This document shows, in pieces, positions 20,543-29,379 of a DNA stretch of 64,000 nt. The stretch is from Paenibacillus sp. CAA11 (GTDB lineage: Bacteria > Bacillota > Bacilli > Paenibacillales > Paenibacillaceae). Position numbers and translations under genes: made by a program. Under the pieces are notes generated by a model. The model searched no databases and had not been told where the DNA came from. It saw only the letters and a program-made list of their open reading frames with translations. How positions within the stretch are numbered: the first letter of the stretch is position 1; every line of letters begins with the position of its first letter. The stretch is from positions 792,501 to 856,500 of the forward strand of contig NZ_CP028922.1 of NCBI RefSeq assembly GCF_003060825.1. Reading direction: 5' to 3'.

Positions 20543-22090
20543 GTGACAATCAAAAGAGCGTTGGTCAGCGTATCAGATAAAACAGGCATCGTGGATTTTT
20601 GCCGCGAGCTGTCTAAATTGGGTGTGGAAATTATTTCGACGGGGGGAACGAAGAACCTGCTGTCGAAGGAAGGGGTTCCGGTCATTGGCATTTCTGATGT
20701 AACCGGGTTCCCGGAAATTCTGGATGGCCGCGTGAAGACGCTGCATCCGGCGGTGCACAGTGGGCTGCTTGCGATTCGTGACAGCGCTGAGCACCAAGCG
20801 CAGATGAAGGAGCTGGGACTGGATTACATCGACTTAGTTGTCGTAAACCTGTACCCGTTCCAGGAGACGATTGCCAAGCCGGATGTATCTTATGAGGATG
20901 CAATTGAGAATATCGACATCGGCGGACCGACGATGCTGCGTTCTGCGGCGAAGAACCATGCTTTTGTCAGTGTTGTCGTCGATGCAGCGGACTATCAGAC
21001 GGTCCTTGACGAAATTCGCTCAGAGGGCGACACCTCCCTGAATACCCGCAAACGGCTTGCAGCCAAAGTGTTCCGTCACACGGCCTCTTATGACGCTCTG
21101 ATCTCTGATTATTTGTCGAACGTCACCGGCGATCCGCTGCCGGAGCGCTTTACAGTCACTTATGAGAAAATCCAGGATCTTCGCTATGGGGAGAACCCGC
21201 ATCAGAAGGCGGCTTTCTACCGCAAGCCGCTGGCTGCAGCAGATACGCTGACCACGGCTAAGCAGCTACATGGCAAGGAACTGTCCTACAACAATATTAA
21301 CGATGCGAATGCAGCACTGCAGATCGTGAAGGAGTTCGAGGAGCCTGCGGTCGTTGCCGTGAAGCATATGAATCCTTGCGGTGTAGGCATCGGTGCAAGC
21401 GTACTGGAAGCCTATCAGAAAGCATATGCCGCTGATCCAACCTCCATCTTTGGTGGAATTGTAGCCGCGAACCGAATTATAGATGAAGATACGGCTATGC
21501 TGCTTAAGGAGATTTTCCTGGAGATTATTTTGGCGCCGGGCTTTACGCAGGAAGCGCTTGATCTCTTGACCAAGAAGAAGAATATCCGCTTGCTGAAGAT
21601 TGGTGATCTTAGGGCCGGAGGAGCGCGCGAAGCGCAGTATGTGGTAACCACGATTGACGGCGGCATGGTGGTTCAAGAGAGCGATGTGCATTCACTGGAC
21701 CCTGCGAATCTTCAGGTTGTCACTGACCGTAAGCCGACCGAGGAAGAACTGAAGCAGCTGCTGTTCGGTTGGAAAGTAGTTAAGCATGTGAAGTCTAATG
21801 CGATTCTGCTGGCTAAGGACAGCATGACGGTGGGCGTGGGCGCTGGCCAGATGAACCGGGTAGGCGCAGCGAAGATCGCCATCGAACAGGCGGGCGAGAA
21901 GGCGAAGGGCAGCGTGCTGGCCTCCGATGCCTTCTTCCCTATGGGCGACACGCTGGAGCTTGCGGCAAAAGCAGGCATCACCGCTGTTATTCAGCCGGGA
22001 GGCTCTATTAAGGACGAAGAATCGATCCGGGTTGCTAATGAGTATGGGATTGCGATGGTCTTCACCGGTGTTCGTCACTTCAAACACTAA
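20543..22090 (+). CDS. purH: bifunctional AICAR transformylase / IMP cyclohydrolase
   Basis: A 515-residue enzyme for the last two steps to IMP. The N-terminal MGS-like cyclohydrolase domain (about 1-195) has 'RALVSVSDKTGIVDFCREL', 'ISTGGTKNLL' and 'GRVKTLHPAVHSGLLA'. The C-terminal AICAR transformylase has the Lys-His pair in 'VAVKHMNPCGVGIG' and 'SDAFFPMGDTLE'. A GTG start (V/M-TIKRALV) follows 'aggagg'. A 198-bp gap separates it from purN, the largest gap in the operon, holding a small 'atatttc-ccga-gaaatat' hairpin near 20396. Confidence 0.96.
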   Translation: MTIKRALVSVSDKTGIVDFCRELSKLGVEIISTGGTKNLLSKEGVPVIGISDVTGFPEILDGRVKTLHPAVHSGLLAIRDSAEHQAQMKELGLDYIDLVVVNLYPFQETIAKPDVSYEDAIENIDIGGPTMLRSAAKNHAFVSVVVDAADYQTVLDEIRSEGDTSLNTRKRLAAKVFRHTASYDALISDYLSNVTGDPLPERFTVTYEKIQDLRYGENPHQKAAFYRKPLAAADTLTTAKQLHGKELSYNNINDANAALQIVKEFEEPAVVAVKHMNPCGVGIGASVLEAYQKAYAADPTSIFGGIVAANRIIDEDTAMLLKEIFLEIILAPGFTQEALDLLTKKKNIRLLKIGDLRAGGAREAQYVVTTIDGGMVVQESDVHSLDPANLQVVTDRKPTEEELKQLLFGWKVVKHVKSNAILLAKDSMTVGVGAGQMNRVGAAKIAIEQAGEKAKGSVLASDAFFPMGDTLELAAKAGITAVIQPGGSIKDEESIRVANEYGIAMVFTGVRHFKH

Positions 22091-22127
22091 GCTTAAGCTT
22101 GTATTTTCATAATAATCTTTTGGCAGG

Positions 22128-22150
22128 GGCCCGCCTCAGAGCGGGCCTTT
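22128..22150 (+). terminator. purH-purD intergenic hairpin
   Basis: Perfect 7-bp GC stem 'ggcccgc' / 'gcgggcc' followed by only three T. It is probably a partial terminator or an mRNA-stability element between purH and purD. Confidence 0.4.
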
Positions 22151-22174
22151 GCCGCACTAGCAAGGGGGAGAAGC

Positions 22175-23443
22175 ATGGATATTCTAGTCATCGGGGGCGG
22201 CGGCCGAGAGCATGCCATCTGCTGGGCACTTGCCAAAAGCCCTCGCGTCAACCATATCTACTGTGCACCGGGGAATGCAGGCATCGGTCAGCTGGCAGAG
22301 CTGGTACCTATTCAGGTGGGCGAATTTGAACGGCTTACAGCGTTTGCCGAAGAGAAGCGGGTAGGCCTTGTCGTTGTAGGTCCGGATGACCCGTTGGCAG
22401 ATGGGATTGTGGATGCCTTTGAAGCAAAGAGCATTCCGGTGTTTGGTCCAAGGAAGAATGCGGCCCATATCGAGGGAAGCAAGACTTTTATGAAGGATCT
22501 CTTGAAAAAGTACTCCATTCCCACAGCTGCTTATGAGAAGTTTGATAATTATGAAGAGGCGCTTAAGTATTTGCAGAGCCAGCCTGTACCGATTGTCATT
22601 AAGGCCGATGGCTTAGCTGCTGGTAAAGGAGTAACGGTGGCTTTTACCCGGGAGCAAGCGGAGCAGGCACTGCAGGATATTATGGTCAGCAAGGTATTCG
22701 GCAGCTCAGGAGCCCAGGTGGTCATCGAGGAATTTATGGAGGGGCAGGAGATGTCAATTCTGGCCTTCGTGGATGGCGAAACCGTATGTGCCATGCCGGC
22801 GGCCCAGGACCACAAGCAGGTCTTCGATGGAGACCAGGGGCCGAATACGGGCGGAATGGGGACTTATTCGCCGCTGCCTCACATTGACGATGCAATTATC
22901 CAGGAAGCGGTCGAGACGATTGTCAAGCCAACGGCCAAAGCCATGGTTGCTGAAGACCGCCCGTTCCGCGGCGTGCTGTTCGCCGGGCTGATGATTACGC
23001 CAGATGGCAAGTCGAAGGCGATCGAGTTCAACGCGCGTTTTGGAGATCCGGAGACACAAGTGGTGCTGCCGCGTCTGAAGAGCGACCTTCTGGAGGTCTT
23101 TCTCGCTGCGGTGAACGGCACGTTGGATCAAATCGAGCTGGAATGGAGCAAACAGTCTGCCGTTTGCGTGGTGCTGGCGTCCCCAGGCTACCCGTCGAGC
23201 TACCCGAAGGGATTGCCGATCACGGGTCTGGATCAGACTGGCGAAGAAGCCCTTGTGTTCCATGCCGGAACGGCCAGGAATGAAGAGGGCGAGTGGCAGA
23301 CGAGCGGAGGCCGGGTGCTGGGCGTCGTAGGTTTGGGCGATAGCATTGCTGAAGCCAGAGAGAAGGCTTATGCGGCGGCACGGCAAATCGAATTTGAAGG
23401 CAAGCATATGCGAACAGATATCGCAGCCAAAGCACTTAAATAG
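22175..23443 (+). CDS. purD: GAR synthetase (phosphoribosylamine-glycine ligase)
   Basis: A 422-residue ATP-grasp ligase joining glycine to phosphoribosylamine. Motifs: 'DILVIGGGGREHAICWALA', 'VGPDDPLADGIVDAF', 'IKADGLAAGKGVTVA' (ATP loop), and 'GDQGPNTGGMGTYSP' with 'FNARFGDPETQVVLPRL' (metal/substrate). 'aaggggga' precedes the ATG. It is the last gene of the pur operon and is followed by a strong hairpin. Confidence 0.97.
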   Translation: MDILVIGGGGREHAICWALAKSPRVNHIYCAPGNAGIGQLAELVPIQVGEFERLTAFAEEKRVGLVVVGPDDPLADGIVDAFEAKSIPVFGPRKNAAHIEGSKTFMKDLLKKYSIPTAAYEKFDNYEEALKYLQSQPVPIVIKADGLAAGKGVTVAFTREQAEQALQDIMVSKVFGSSGAQVVIEEFMEGQEMSILAFVDGETVCAMPAAQDHKQVFDGDQGPNTGGMGTYSPLPHIDDAIIQEAVETIVKPTAKAMVAEDRPFRGVLFAGLMITPDGKSKAIEFNARFGDPETQVVLPRLKSDLLEVFLAAVNGTLDQIELEWSKQSAVCVVLASPGYPSSYPKGLPITGLDQTGEEALVFHAGTARNEEGEWQTSGGRVLGVVGLGDSIAEAREKAYAAARQIEFEGKHMRTDIAAKALK

Positions 23444-23464
23444 CTGCTATCACCTTGAATCACC

Positions 23465-23510
23465 AAGAGGTCTTCTCCTGCTTAGAACGAAGCGGGAGAA
23501 GACCTCTTAT
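23465..23510 (+). terminator. pur operon terminator
   Basis: A stem of roughly 19 bp ('aagaggtcttctc' at one side, 'gagaagacctctt' at the other) with a small internal mismatch. The T tract behind it is short. Confidence 0.75.
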
Positions 23511-23559
23511 TGTGATTAGAGCGGATTAGACACTTTTCGGTGGTCCTAGGTATAACAAA

Positions 23560-23630
23560 ATCCCCTTGATGAACAGGAGTTCAGCCTATGAATTGTTCAT
23601 GGCTTATGTACTGGCACCAAGGGGATATTT
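23560..23630 (-). terminator. branched stem structure between purD and the winged-helix regulator gene
   Basis: Outer perfect stem 'atccccttg' (23560-23568) / 'caaggggat' (23618-23626) encloses a second hairpin 'agcctatgaa-ttg-ttcatggct' and a short 'gaac-agga-gttc' hairpin, i.e. a three-way junction. On the minus strand the outer stem is followed by 'tttgttat', so it can serve as terminator for the regulator gene ending at 23686. The branching is more than a terminator needs. Confidence 0.5.
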
Positions 23631-23685
23631 GTGGGTTAACGCCTAAGCAGGATGCGAGAAATGCCGCGCAGGTTCGGCATCTTCA

Positions 23686-24261
23686 TTATTCATGATCTGT
23701 ACTCTTGGGCGAACAACCCATCATCATAGAAACAAACAGCTCATAAGATTTCAAGCCGGGTTCTGCATTCCGATTCTCATATTTCTCCGCCAGGCCTTGA
23801 ACTTCTTTGAAGAATTCCTGAGCCTCTTCAGGAGACATGCGAAGCTTCTTGTTCATTAGCTGTCCAGCAGCCGGATTGTCTCCGCCGATATTGCTCAGGA
23901 AGTGCTGCTTATTCATCTCGAACATTTCGCTGATAAGCCCTTGGGTGGCTGAGGTATACAGCTTCTTCACAGCTGGCTCCAGCTCTTTGTTCACAATCTG
24001 TATTTCTCCGTGAAAGGGTTGATAGTACTTTGCGATAATGCCCTTGATTTCTCGGGTCTCTACCACCTTAAGCAGCCCAATGCTCTCCAGCTTCTTGACA
24101 TGATAATAAACCTTAGCCGGAACCTCGCCCATCGTATCCGCCACTTCCTTCACCGTGGCCGGGCGGCCGATGAGATGAAAATTGTTAAAAATCTTAAGCC
24201 GGTACGGATCGGAGTATATCTTGATCTCTTCCGGTGTCTTGAAATTCAGTACGTCCGTCAT
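23686..24261 (-). CDS. winged-helix (ArsR-like) transcriptional regulator
   Basis: A 191-residue DNA-binding protein. The N-terminal ~75 residues form a wHTH domain ('IYSDPYRLKIFNNFHLI', then 'VKEVADTMGEVPAKVYYHVKKLESIGLLKVVETR') of the ArsR-like type that reads 'PYRL/MR'. The C-terminal part (about 95-190) is an unrecognised helical sensor region. I prefer the ATG at 24261 (aggggtga upstream) over 24303, which has no ribosome binding site. Its neighbour on the same strand is an MFS transporter whose promoter has a near-perfect 40-bp palindrome, so this protein is the obvious candidate regulator; that link is inference. Confidence 0.85.
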   Translation of the reverse strand: MTDVLNFKTPEEIKIYSDPYRLKIFNNFHLIGRPATVKEVADTMGEVPAKVYYHVKKLESIGLLKVVETREIKGIIAKYYQPFHGEIQIVNKELEPAVKKLYTSATQGLISEMFEMNKQHFLSNIGGDNPAAGQLMNKKLRMSPEEAQEFFKEVQGLAEKYENRNAEPGLKSYELFVSMMMGCSPKSTDHE

Positions 24262-24386
24262 TACGTCACCCCTATGGAGTCGATAAACATCTATGCTCTT
24301 CATTATAAGGGACGCTTTCCTTTAAGACAAAGCAAGAACAGGAATTGTTATGATTCTTTTTCTTAAATGAATCTCTGGATGTAACT

Positions 24387-25670
24387 CTATACCTTGCGAA
24401 AAGAACGGAAACGAGTCAGTAGGAGCGCAGCTGCTGCAATGATGGACCCCATGGCCCCATACAGGATTGGGATCGGTATCGCGTCCGCCACCGCTCCGGT
24501 CAAGGCGCCGCCAAGCGGCATGGCACTAAGGCACAGCATGTTAATCAGGGCGGCTACGCGTCCCAGCATATGTCCGGGCGTGACCTCCATAACATAGGAA
24601 CGCAGCGGACTGCTGGCCAGACTTACGGAGACGCCGATCAGGAACATCAGAGAGATGGCGGCTATGACGGTGTATTTATCCGGTGCCCATGGAGGGAGGC
24701 TCAGCAAGGCGAGACCCAGGCCAAGCAGCAGGATTCCCGACAGGATCAGCGTGCTCTTCCGGCAGCGGTCTCCCCACTTTGCCAGCCCAAGGCCGGTCAA
24801 GATCATGCCAAGGGTTAATCCCATGCTGAGTGAACTCACCAGGGCGGGGCCGCCATGAAGAAGCTCTTTGACATAGACGGTGTTAAGCACGTTCAGCGGA
24901 GCCAGACAGAAATTAACCAATGCGGCAAGCAGAATCGTGGTGAAGATGAGACGGTTTGTTTTGACATAGGAGAAGCCCTCCTTCAGCTCGTGAAGATATT
25001 GCTGGAACTTGCCCTTAGCACGAACCGAACCTTGACTATCTGCTGAGGGTTCTTCTTCCTTGGCAGACCCTGGGGCGACGAAGAGGGTCAGCAGGCCCGA
25101 AACGATAAAGGTCGCTGCATCCAGCCACAGCGCCCCGCTGATGCCACAGAAGGCGATGATGGCTCCAGCAGCAGCCAGACCCATCAGCTCTGCGGTTTGG
25201 GAAGCGGAGCTTGAGAGAGAGTTTCCTTGTAAAATTCTGGATTTTGGCAGAATCCGGGGAATCCAGGAAATTTCGGCAGGGGCCGCGAAGGCCTCAAAGG
25301 AAGAATTCAAGATCGTGAATACAAACAGATGCCAGGGTTCGAGAAGGCCAAGCGAGAACAGCAGAGCAGTTAGGCATACGATGCTCCCCCTGCCATAATC
25401 GGCCACAATGACGATGATCTTCTTCGGCCAGCGGTCCACGAAGACGCCTGAGAACAGGCTTAGGACAATAGAAGGAATGCTGTTTACAGCGAACAGCGTC
25501 CCCATAAGCAGCTTGGAGCCGGTCAGCATATAAACCATCCAGCTGTAGGCAATGGAATCGATCGAGTCGCCAAAGCGGGAGATGATTTTGGCACAGAGCA
25601 GCAGCATATAGTTGCGATTGCGGTATAAACGTTCCGATTGAACAGAGGGGGAAGTTAATGCAGGTTCCAC
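24387..25670 (-). CDS. MFS transporter
   Basis: A 427-residue membrane protein with around 12 hydrophobic segments. It includes the MFS loop 2-3 motif 'GVFVDRWPKKIIVIVADYGRG' near residues 75-95 and a central charged loop (about 195-225, 'APGSAKEEEPSADSQG'). It resembles the macrolide-efflux-like branch of Bacillota MFS proteins, so drug or metabolite export is likely but the substrate is unknown. GTG start with 'gaggtgat' 8 nt upstream. A 40-bp palindrome lies 28 bp before the start. Confidence 0.88.
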   Translation of the reverse strand: MEPALTSPSVQSERLYRNRNYMLLLCAKIISRFGDSIDSIAYSWMVYMLTGSKLLMGTLFAVNSIPSIVLSLFSGVFVDRWPKKIIVIVADYGRGSIVCLTALLFSLGLLEPWHLFVFTILNSSFEAFAAPAEISWIPRILPKSRILQGNSLSSSASQTAELMGLAAAGAIIAFCGISGALWLDAATFIVSGLLTLFVAPGSAKEEEPSADSQGSVRAKGKFQQYLHELKEGFSYVKTNRLIFTTILLAALVNFCLAPLNVLNTVYVKELLHGGPALVSSLSMGLTLGMILTGLGLAKWGDRCRKSTLILSGILLLGLGLALLSLPPWAPDKYTVIAAISLMFLIGVSVSLASSPLRSYVMEVTPGHMLGRVAALINMLCLSAMPLGGALTGAVADAIPIPILYGAMGSIIAAAALLLTRFRSFRKV

Positions 25671-25697
25671 TTAAGATCACCTCATATAATTTTATTT

Positions 25698-25737
25698 ATC
25701 ATTAAAATAATTTTAACGTTAACTTTATTTTAATGAT
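25698..25737 (-). promoter_or_regulatory. 40-bp palindromic operator before the MFS gene
   Basis: Arms 'atcattaaaataa' and 'ttattttaatgat' are perfect complements around a central 'gttaacgttaac'-like core; 36 of 40 bases are self-complementary. Its place between the MFS start and the upstream region, with a regulator gene as partner, points to a repressor operator. The binder is not shown by sequence. Confidence 0.65.
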
Positions 25738-25880
25738 AACCCGATTTTTTGCAAGCCTCATTTTTCAATTTTGATTTCCGTTGAGGTTGATGGCAGACAC
25801 TTCAGGCAGCGGGGATGCTTTCCTGCCGCTGAGTCCGGTATAATAGACAGGATAAGGAAAAAGAGCTGGGAGGCGGAACC

Positions 25881-26816
25881 TTGTTAAGAACGGAAGGAAT
25901 TCATCATATTACCGCTTACGTGAATGATGTCCAGTCCACGGTGGACTTTTACGCCGGGCTGCTAGGCTTGCGTCTGGTGAAGCGGACGGTGAATTATGAT
26001 GCACCACAGATTTATCACTTGTATTTTGGCAACCAGGTCGGGAGCCCGGGGACGATTATGACCTTTTTTCCACAGCCTAATGCTAGACAGGGCAGTCTTG
26101 GCGGTGGACAGGTAGGCATTATTGTCTATGCTGTGCCTCCGGGAAGCCTGCTCTTCTGGAGGCAGCGGCTCAAGCAGTTCGGCGTCCACTATATGGAGAC
26201 AAAGAGATATGGCGAGGACTTCATTCGCTTTGCGGATCATGCAGGATTGCTGATTGATCTGGTGGAACGTAAGGAAGGTCCGATGAGCCGGTGGAGCTTC
26301 AGTGGTATTCCTCTGGAGCACGCAATCAAGGGCTTCGGGGGAGCGATGCTGTTCAGTGCGGCGCCGGAGCAGACTGCGGCTGTGCTGCAGGAGCTGCTCG
26401 GGATGGAGCCGTATGCGGAGGAAGAGGGCTTGATCCGATTTAGAGCAGCAGGCCAGCTAGGCAACTGGATCGATCTGAATGTGCAGCCCATTCCTTGCGG
26501 AGAGAAGGGGGCAGGCATTGTTCACCATTTGGCTTGGCGGGTTAAGAGCCGGGAAGAGCAATTGTGCTTCCGGGACCAGCTTATCTCCTGCGGGCTGGAG
26601 CCTACGCCTGTGGTGGACAGGCAATATTTTAGGGCGATGTATTTCAGAGAGCCAGGCGGCATCTTATTCGAGGTCGCGACTGATCCTCCAGGTTTTGAGC
26701 TTGATGAGCCCGGGGGAGTTCTGGGACAGAGCCTTATGCTGCCGGACGAGCTGGAGGAAGAGAGAGCTTCCATTGAGAGGAAGCTTCCATCCTTCGAAGT
26801 TCGAGAATTAGGGTGA
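25881..26816 (+). CDS. ring-cleaving dioxygenase (MhqA/MhqO-like glyoxalase-fold)
   Basis: A 311-residue vicinal-oxygen-chelate protein with two glyoxalase modules. 'GIHHITAYVNDVQSTVDFYAGLLGLRLVKRTVNYD' opens module 1 (metal His in GIHHIT). 'GAGIVHHLAWRVK' (second His) and 'FREPGGILFEVATDPPGFELDEP' (metal Glu) lie in module 2. This matches hydroquinone-specific dioxygenases such as B. subtilis MhqO, part of quinone/electrophile detoxification. TTG start with a strong ribosome binding site (gggaggcgg). Exact substrate is inference. Confidence 0.9.
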   Translation: MLRTEGIHHITAYVNDVQSTVDFYAGLLGLRLVKRTVNYDAPQIYHLYFGNQVGSPGTIMTFFPQPNARQGSLGGGQVGIIVYAVPPGSLLFWRQRLKQFGVHYMETKRYGEDFIRFADHAGLLIDLVERKEGPMSRWSFSGIPLEHAIKGFGGAMLFSAAPEQTAAVLQELLGMEPYAEEEGLIRFRAAGQLGNWIDLNVQPIPCGEKGAGIVHHLAWRVKSREEQLCFRDQLISCGLEPTPVVDRQYFRAMYFREPGGILFEVATDPPGFELDEPGGVLGQSLMLPDELEEERASIERKLPSFEVRELG

Positions 26817-26943
26817 TGTCCTCGTGGAGTGGACAATGTACACTCAAAAATATTCTCTATTTTGAAGTCAAAGTGATACAATAGACGGGTAAATGCAGCC
26901 TCGGAGCTGTTGATATATAAGCCAAGCGGAGAGTGGAGACAAG

Positions 26944-28224
26944 ATGAAACCAACTGAACAAGCGAAGACGGCGGTGACCCCCTTCGTAGGAATGGAAGAT
27001 ATCGTGCGCGCACATCATGTGCTGCGCGAGGTGATTGTACGCACCCCGCTGCAGCGGGATGCGGTATTGTCGGCCAAGTATAACTGCAACGTATATTTAA
27101 AGCGGGAAGATCTGCAGGTTGTTCGCTCCTTCAAGATTCGCGGTGCATACAACACGATTCGCAGTTTATCGCCCGAAGAGCTGGGCAAGGGCATCGTCTG
27201 TGCCAGTGCTGGAAATCACGCTCAGGGTGTGGCTTTCTCCTGCAATGCGCTTGGCATACAAGGTAAAATCTTCATGCCGAGCACGACACCGAATCAGAAG
27301 GTCAGTCAGGTGAAGCGCTTCGGAGGTTCCCATGTTGAAGTAATTCTCATCGGCGACACCTATGATGACGCTTATGAAGAGTCCATGAAGGCTTGCCGCG
27401 AGCAGGGTATGACCTTTATCCATCCGTTCGACGATCCGATGATTGTGGCGGGGAACGGTACCATCGGGATGGAGATTATGGAGAATTTGGACGTTCCTGC
27501 CGATTTCGTATTTGTTACTATCGGCGGTGGCGGCTTGGCCGCAGGCGTGGGCACTTATGTAAAGATGGTGAGCCCAAGCACGAAGGTAGTTGGCGTGGAG
27601 CCGCTCGGCGCGGCATCGATGAGTGAGGCGCTGAAGCAAGAGCAGGTGGTCACCCTGGAGACGATCGACAAATTCGTAGACGGCGCAGCGGTCAAGCGGG
27701 TTGGCGATCTGACTTTTGAGATTTCCAAGAAAGTGCTGGACGATGTGGTTAAAGTGCCTGAAGGCAAGGCCTGTACCACAATTCTTGAGCTCTATAATGA
27801 GAATGCAATCGTGGTGGAGCCGGCAGGCTCACTGCCTGTAGCTGCCCTGGATATGTATCGTGACCAAATCCGCGGCAAGACGGTGGTCTGTGTGATTAGT
27901 GGCGGCAATAATGATATTGACCGGATGCAGGAAATGAAGGAGCGCTCTCTCATTTACGAGGGGCTGAAGCATTACTTTATGATCAACTTCCCGCAGCGGG
28001 CTGGCGCCTTGCGTGAATTTCTTGAAGAAGTGCTTGGACCAGACGATGATATCGCCCGGTTCGAGTACACGAAGAAGCACAACAAAGAGAACGGTCCTGC
28101 ACTGGTGGGGATTGAGCTGCGTTCCAAGAGTGATTATGAGCCCCTCATTGCACGGATGAATGAGAAAGGGCTAACTTATACTGAACTGAACCGTGATTTG
28201 AATTTGTTTAATTTGTTGATCTGA
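26944..28224 (+). CDS. ilvA: threonine dehydratase (biosynthetic)
   Basis: A 426-residue PLP enzyme deaminating threonine to 2-oxobutyrate, the entry to isoleucine. The PLP Lys is in 'VRSFKIRGAYNT' (near 63); 'CASAGNHAQGVAFS' and 'TIGGGGLAAGVGTYVK' are the phosphate and Gly loops. The C-terminal regulatory part (about 340-426, 'HYFMINFPQRAGALREFLEEVLGPDDDI') is the single-ACT-like form found in B. subtilis, shorter than E. coli IlvA. It is monocistronic, followed by a terminator; no T-box leader is seen. Confidence 0.95.
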   Translation: MKPTEQAKTAVTPFVGMEDIVRAHHVLREVIVRTPLQRDAVLSAKYNCNVYLKREDLQVVRSFKIRGAYNTIRSLSPEELGKGIVCASAGNHAQGVAFSCNALGIQGKIFMPSTTPNQKVSQVKRFGGSHVEVILIGDTYDDAYEESMKACREQGMTFIHPFDDPMIVAGNGTIGMEIMENLDVPADFVFVTIGGGGLAAGVGTYVKMVSPSTKVVGVEPLGAASMSEALKQEQVVTLETIDKFVDGAAVKRVGDLTFEISKKVLDDVVKVPEGKACTTILELYNENAIVVEPAGSLPVAALDMYRDQIRGKTVVCVISGGNNDIDRMQEMKERSLIYEGLKHYFMINFPQRAGALREFLEEVLGPDDDIARFEYTKKHNKENGPALVGIELRSKSDYEPLIARMNEKGLTYTELNRDLNLFNLLI

Positions 28225-28250
28225 TTTGTTATATAGTGTTAGCAAGTTAA

Positions 28251-28285
28251 GGGTCTTCCCCGAAAGGTGGGGAAGGCCTCTTTTT
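28251..28285 (+). terminator. ilvA terminator
   Basis: Stem of 'ggtcttcccc' with 'ggggaaggcc' followed by a five-T run. Confidence 0.9.
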
Positions 28286-28360
28286 GTGCAAACAGGAAGA
28301 GGGAGGGGCACTCTTAAAAGAGGCTTGGAATAGTACGCTACAAAATTTTCAGAAAGAGGC

Positions 28361-28404
28361 TTTACAGTATTCGAATACTAGTGTACTATGTAACTATAAC
28401 ACTA
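28361..28404 (+). promoter_or_regulatory. promoter and GntR/YtrA-type operator of the ABC operon
   Basis: TTTACA (28361-28366), 17 bp, TACTAT (28384-28389). Across the -10, 'tagtgt' (28379-28384) and 'acacta' (28399-28404) form a 26-bp spaced inverted repeat. This resembles the AGTGTA-N13-TACACT operator remembered for B. subtilis YtrA, with one base less spacing. The operon contains a YtrA-type regulator gene. Confidence 0.6.
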
Positions 28405-28422
28405 ATACGAAGGGGCGTATTT

Positions 28423-29379
28423 ATGAATACATCGGCAAATGTGCAGCACAAACAAGATGCCGTGCTGAAGTTAGACGGCGTAACGAAGACTATTGGCGGT
28501 AAACATATTGTGGACCACCTTTCATTCGAGATGCATCCGGGCGAAGTCGTAGGCCTGCTGGGACCGAACGGGGCGGGCAAGACAACCACCATCCGGATGA
28601 TTGTTGGCCTGATCGGTATGAGTGAAGGCGATGTAATGATTGGAGGACATAGCATTAAGCAGGACTTTACGAAGGCGATACGTCATGTGGGAGGAATTAT
28701 TGAGAATCCTGAATTCTACCCTTATATGACCGGCCTGGACAATCTGAAGCAGTACAAGCGAATGTCTGAAGGGGTGACCGATGAACGGATTGCCGAGGTG
28801 ACCCGGCTCGTTGGACTTGAGGATGCCCTTAACAAGCGGGTGAAGGCATATTCGCTCGGGATGCGCCAGCGGCTTGGAATTGCCCAGGCACTGCTCCATA
28901 GGCCAACCATCTTGATTCTCGATGAACCGACGAACGGTCTGGACCCTGCCGGAATTCGGGAGATGCGCGATTACCTGAAGGAGATTGCCCATAAGGAAGG
29001 CATCTCGATCCTTGTCTCAAGCCATTTGTTGTCTGAGATTGAACTGATGTGCAGCCGCGTTGTTGTCATTCAGAACGGCAAGCTGGTGACCGTACGCTCT
29101 CTTGGTGAAGAGAACCAGGTTCAAGAGCAGCTGCAGGTGATCATTCGGGTGAATCCGCTGCAGCAGGCCCGCCAAGTCATCGATCTGCTGGATGGCGTTG
29201 CCGTGACGGCGGTCAATGAGGAGCGCTCCGAACTGGCGCTGTCACTTCGCGATGAGGCCATTCCGCAGGTTGTTGATGCGCTGGCAGCCAAGCAGATTAA
29301 GCTCTATCGCATTCAAGAGGTCAAACAATCTCTGGAAGAAGAATTCCTGAAATGGACGGGAGGAAACCGCATTGCGTAG
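28423..29379 (+). CDS. ABC transporter ATP-binding protein
   Basis: A 318-residue ATPase with Walker A 'GLLGPNGAGKTTTIRM', signature 'YSLGMRQRLGIAQALL', Walker B 'ILILDEPTNGLDPAG' and an H-loop 'SSHLLSEIELM'. The ~80-residue C-terminal tail is typical of bacitracin/lantibiotic-type exporters (BcrA-like). I choose the ATG at 28423 ('gaagggg' upstream). It overlaps the TTG start of the permease gene that follows, with which it should form one transporter. Confidence 0.93.
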   Translation: MNTSANVQHKQDAVLKLDGVTKTIGGKHIVDHLSFEMHPGEVVGLLGPNGAGKTTTIRMIVGLIGMSEGDVMIGGHSIKQDFTKAIRHVGGIIENPEFYPYMTGLDNLKQYKRMSEGVTDERIAEVTRLVGLEDALNKRVKAYSLGMRQRLGIAQALLHRPTILILDEPTNGLDPAGIREMRDYLKEIAHKEGISILVSSHLLSEIELMCSRVVVIQNGKLVTVRSLGEENQVQEQLQVIIRVNPLQQARQVIDLLDGVAVTAVNEERSELALSLRDEAIPQVVDALAAKQIKLYRIQEVKQSLEEEFLKWTGGNRIA

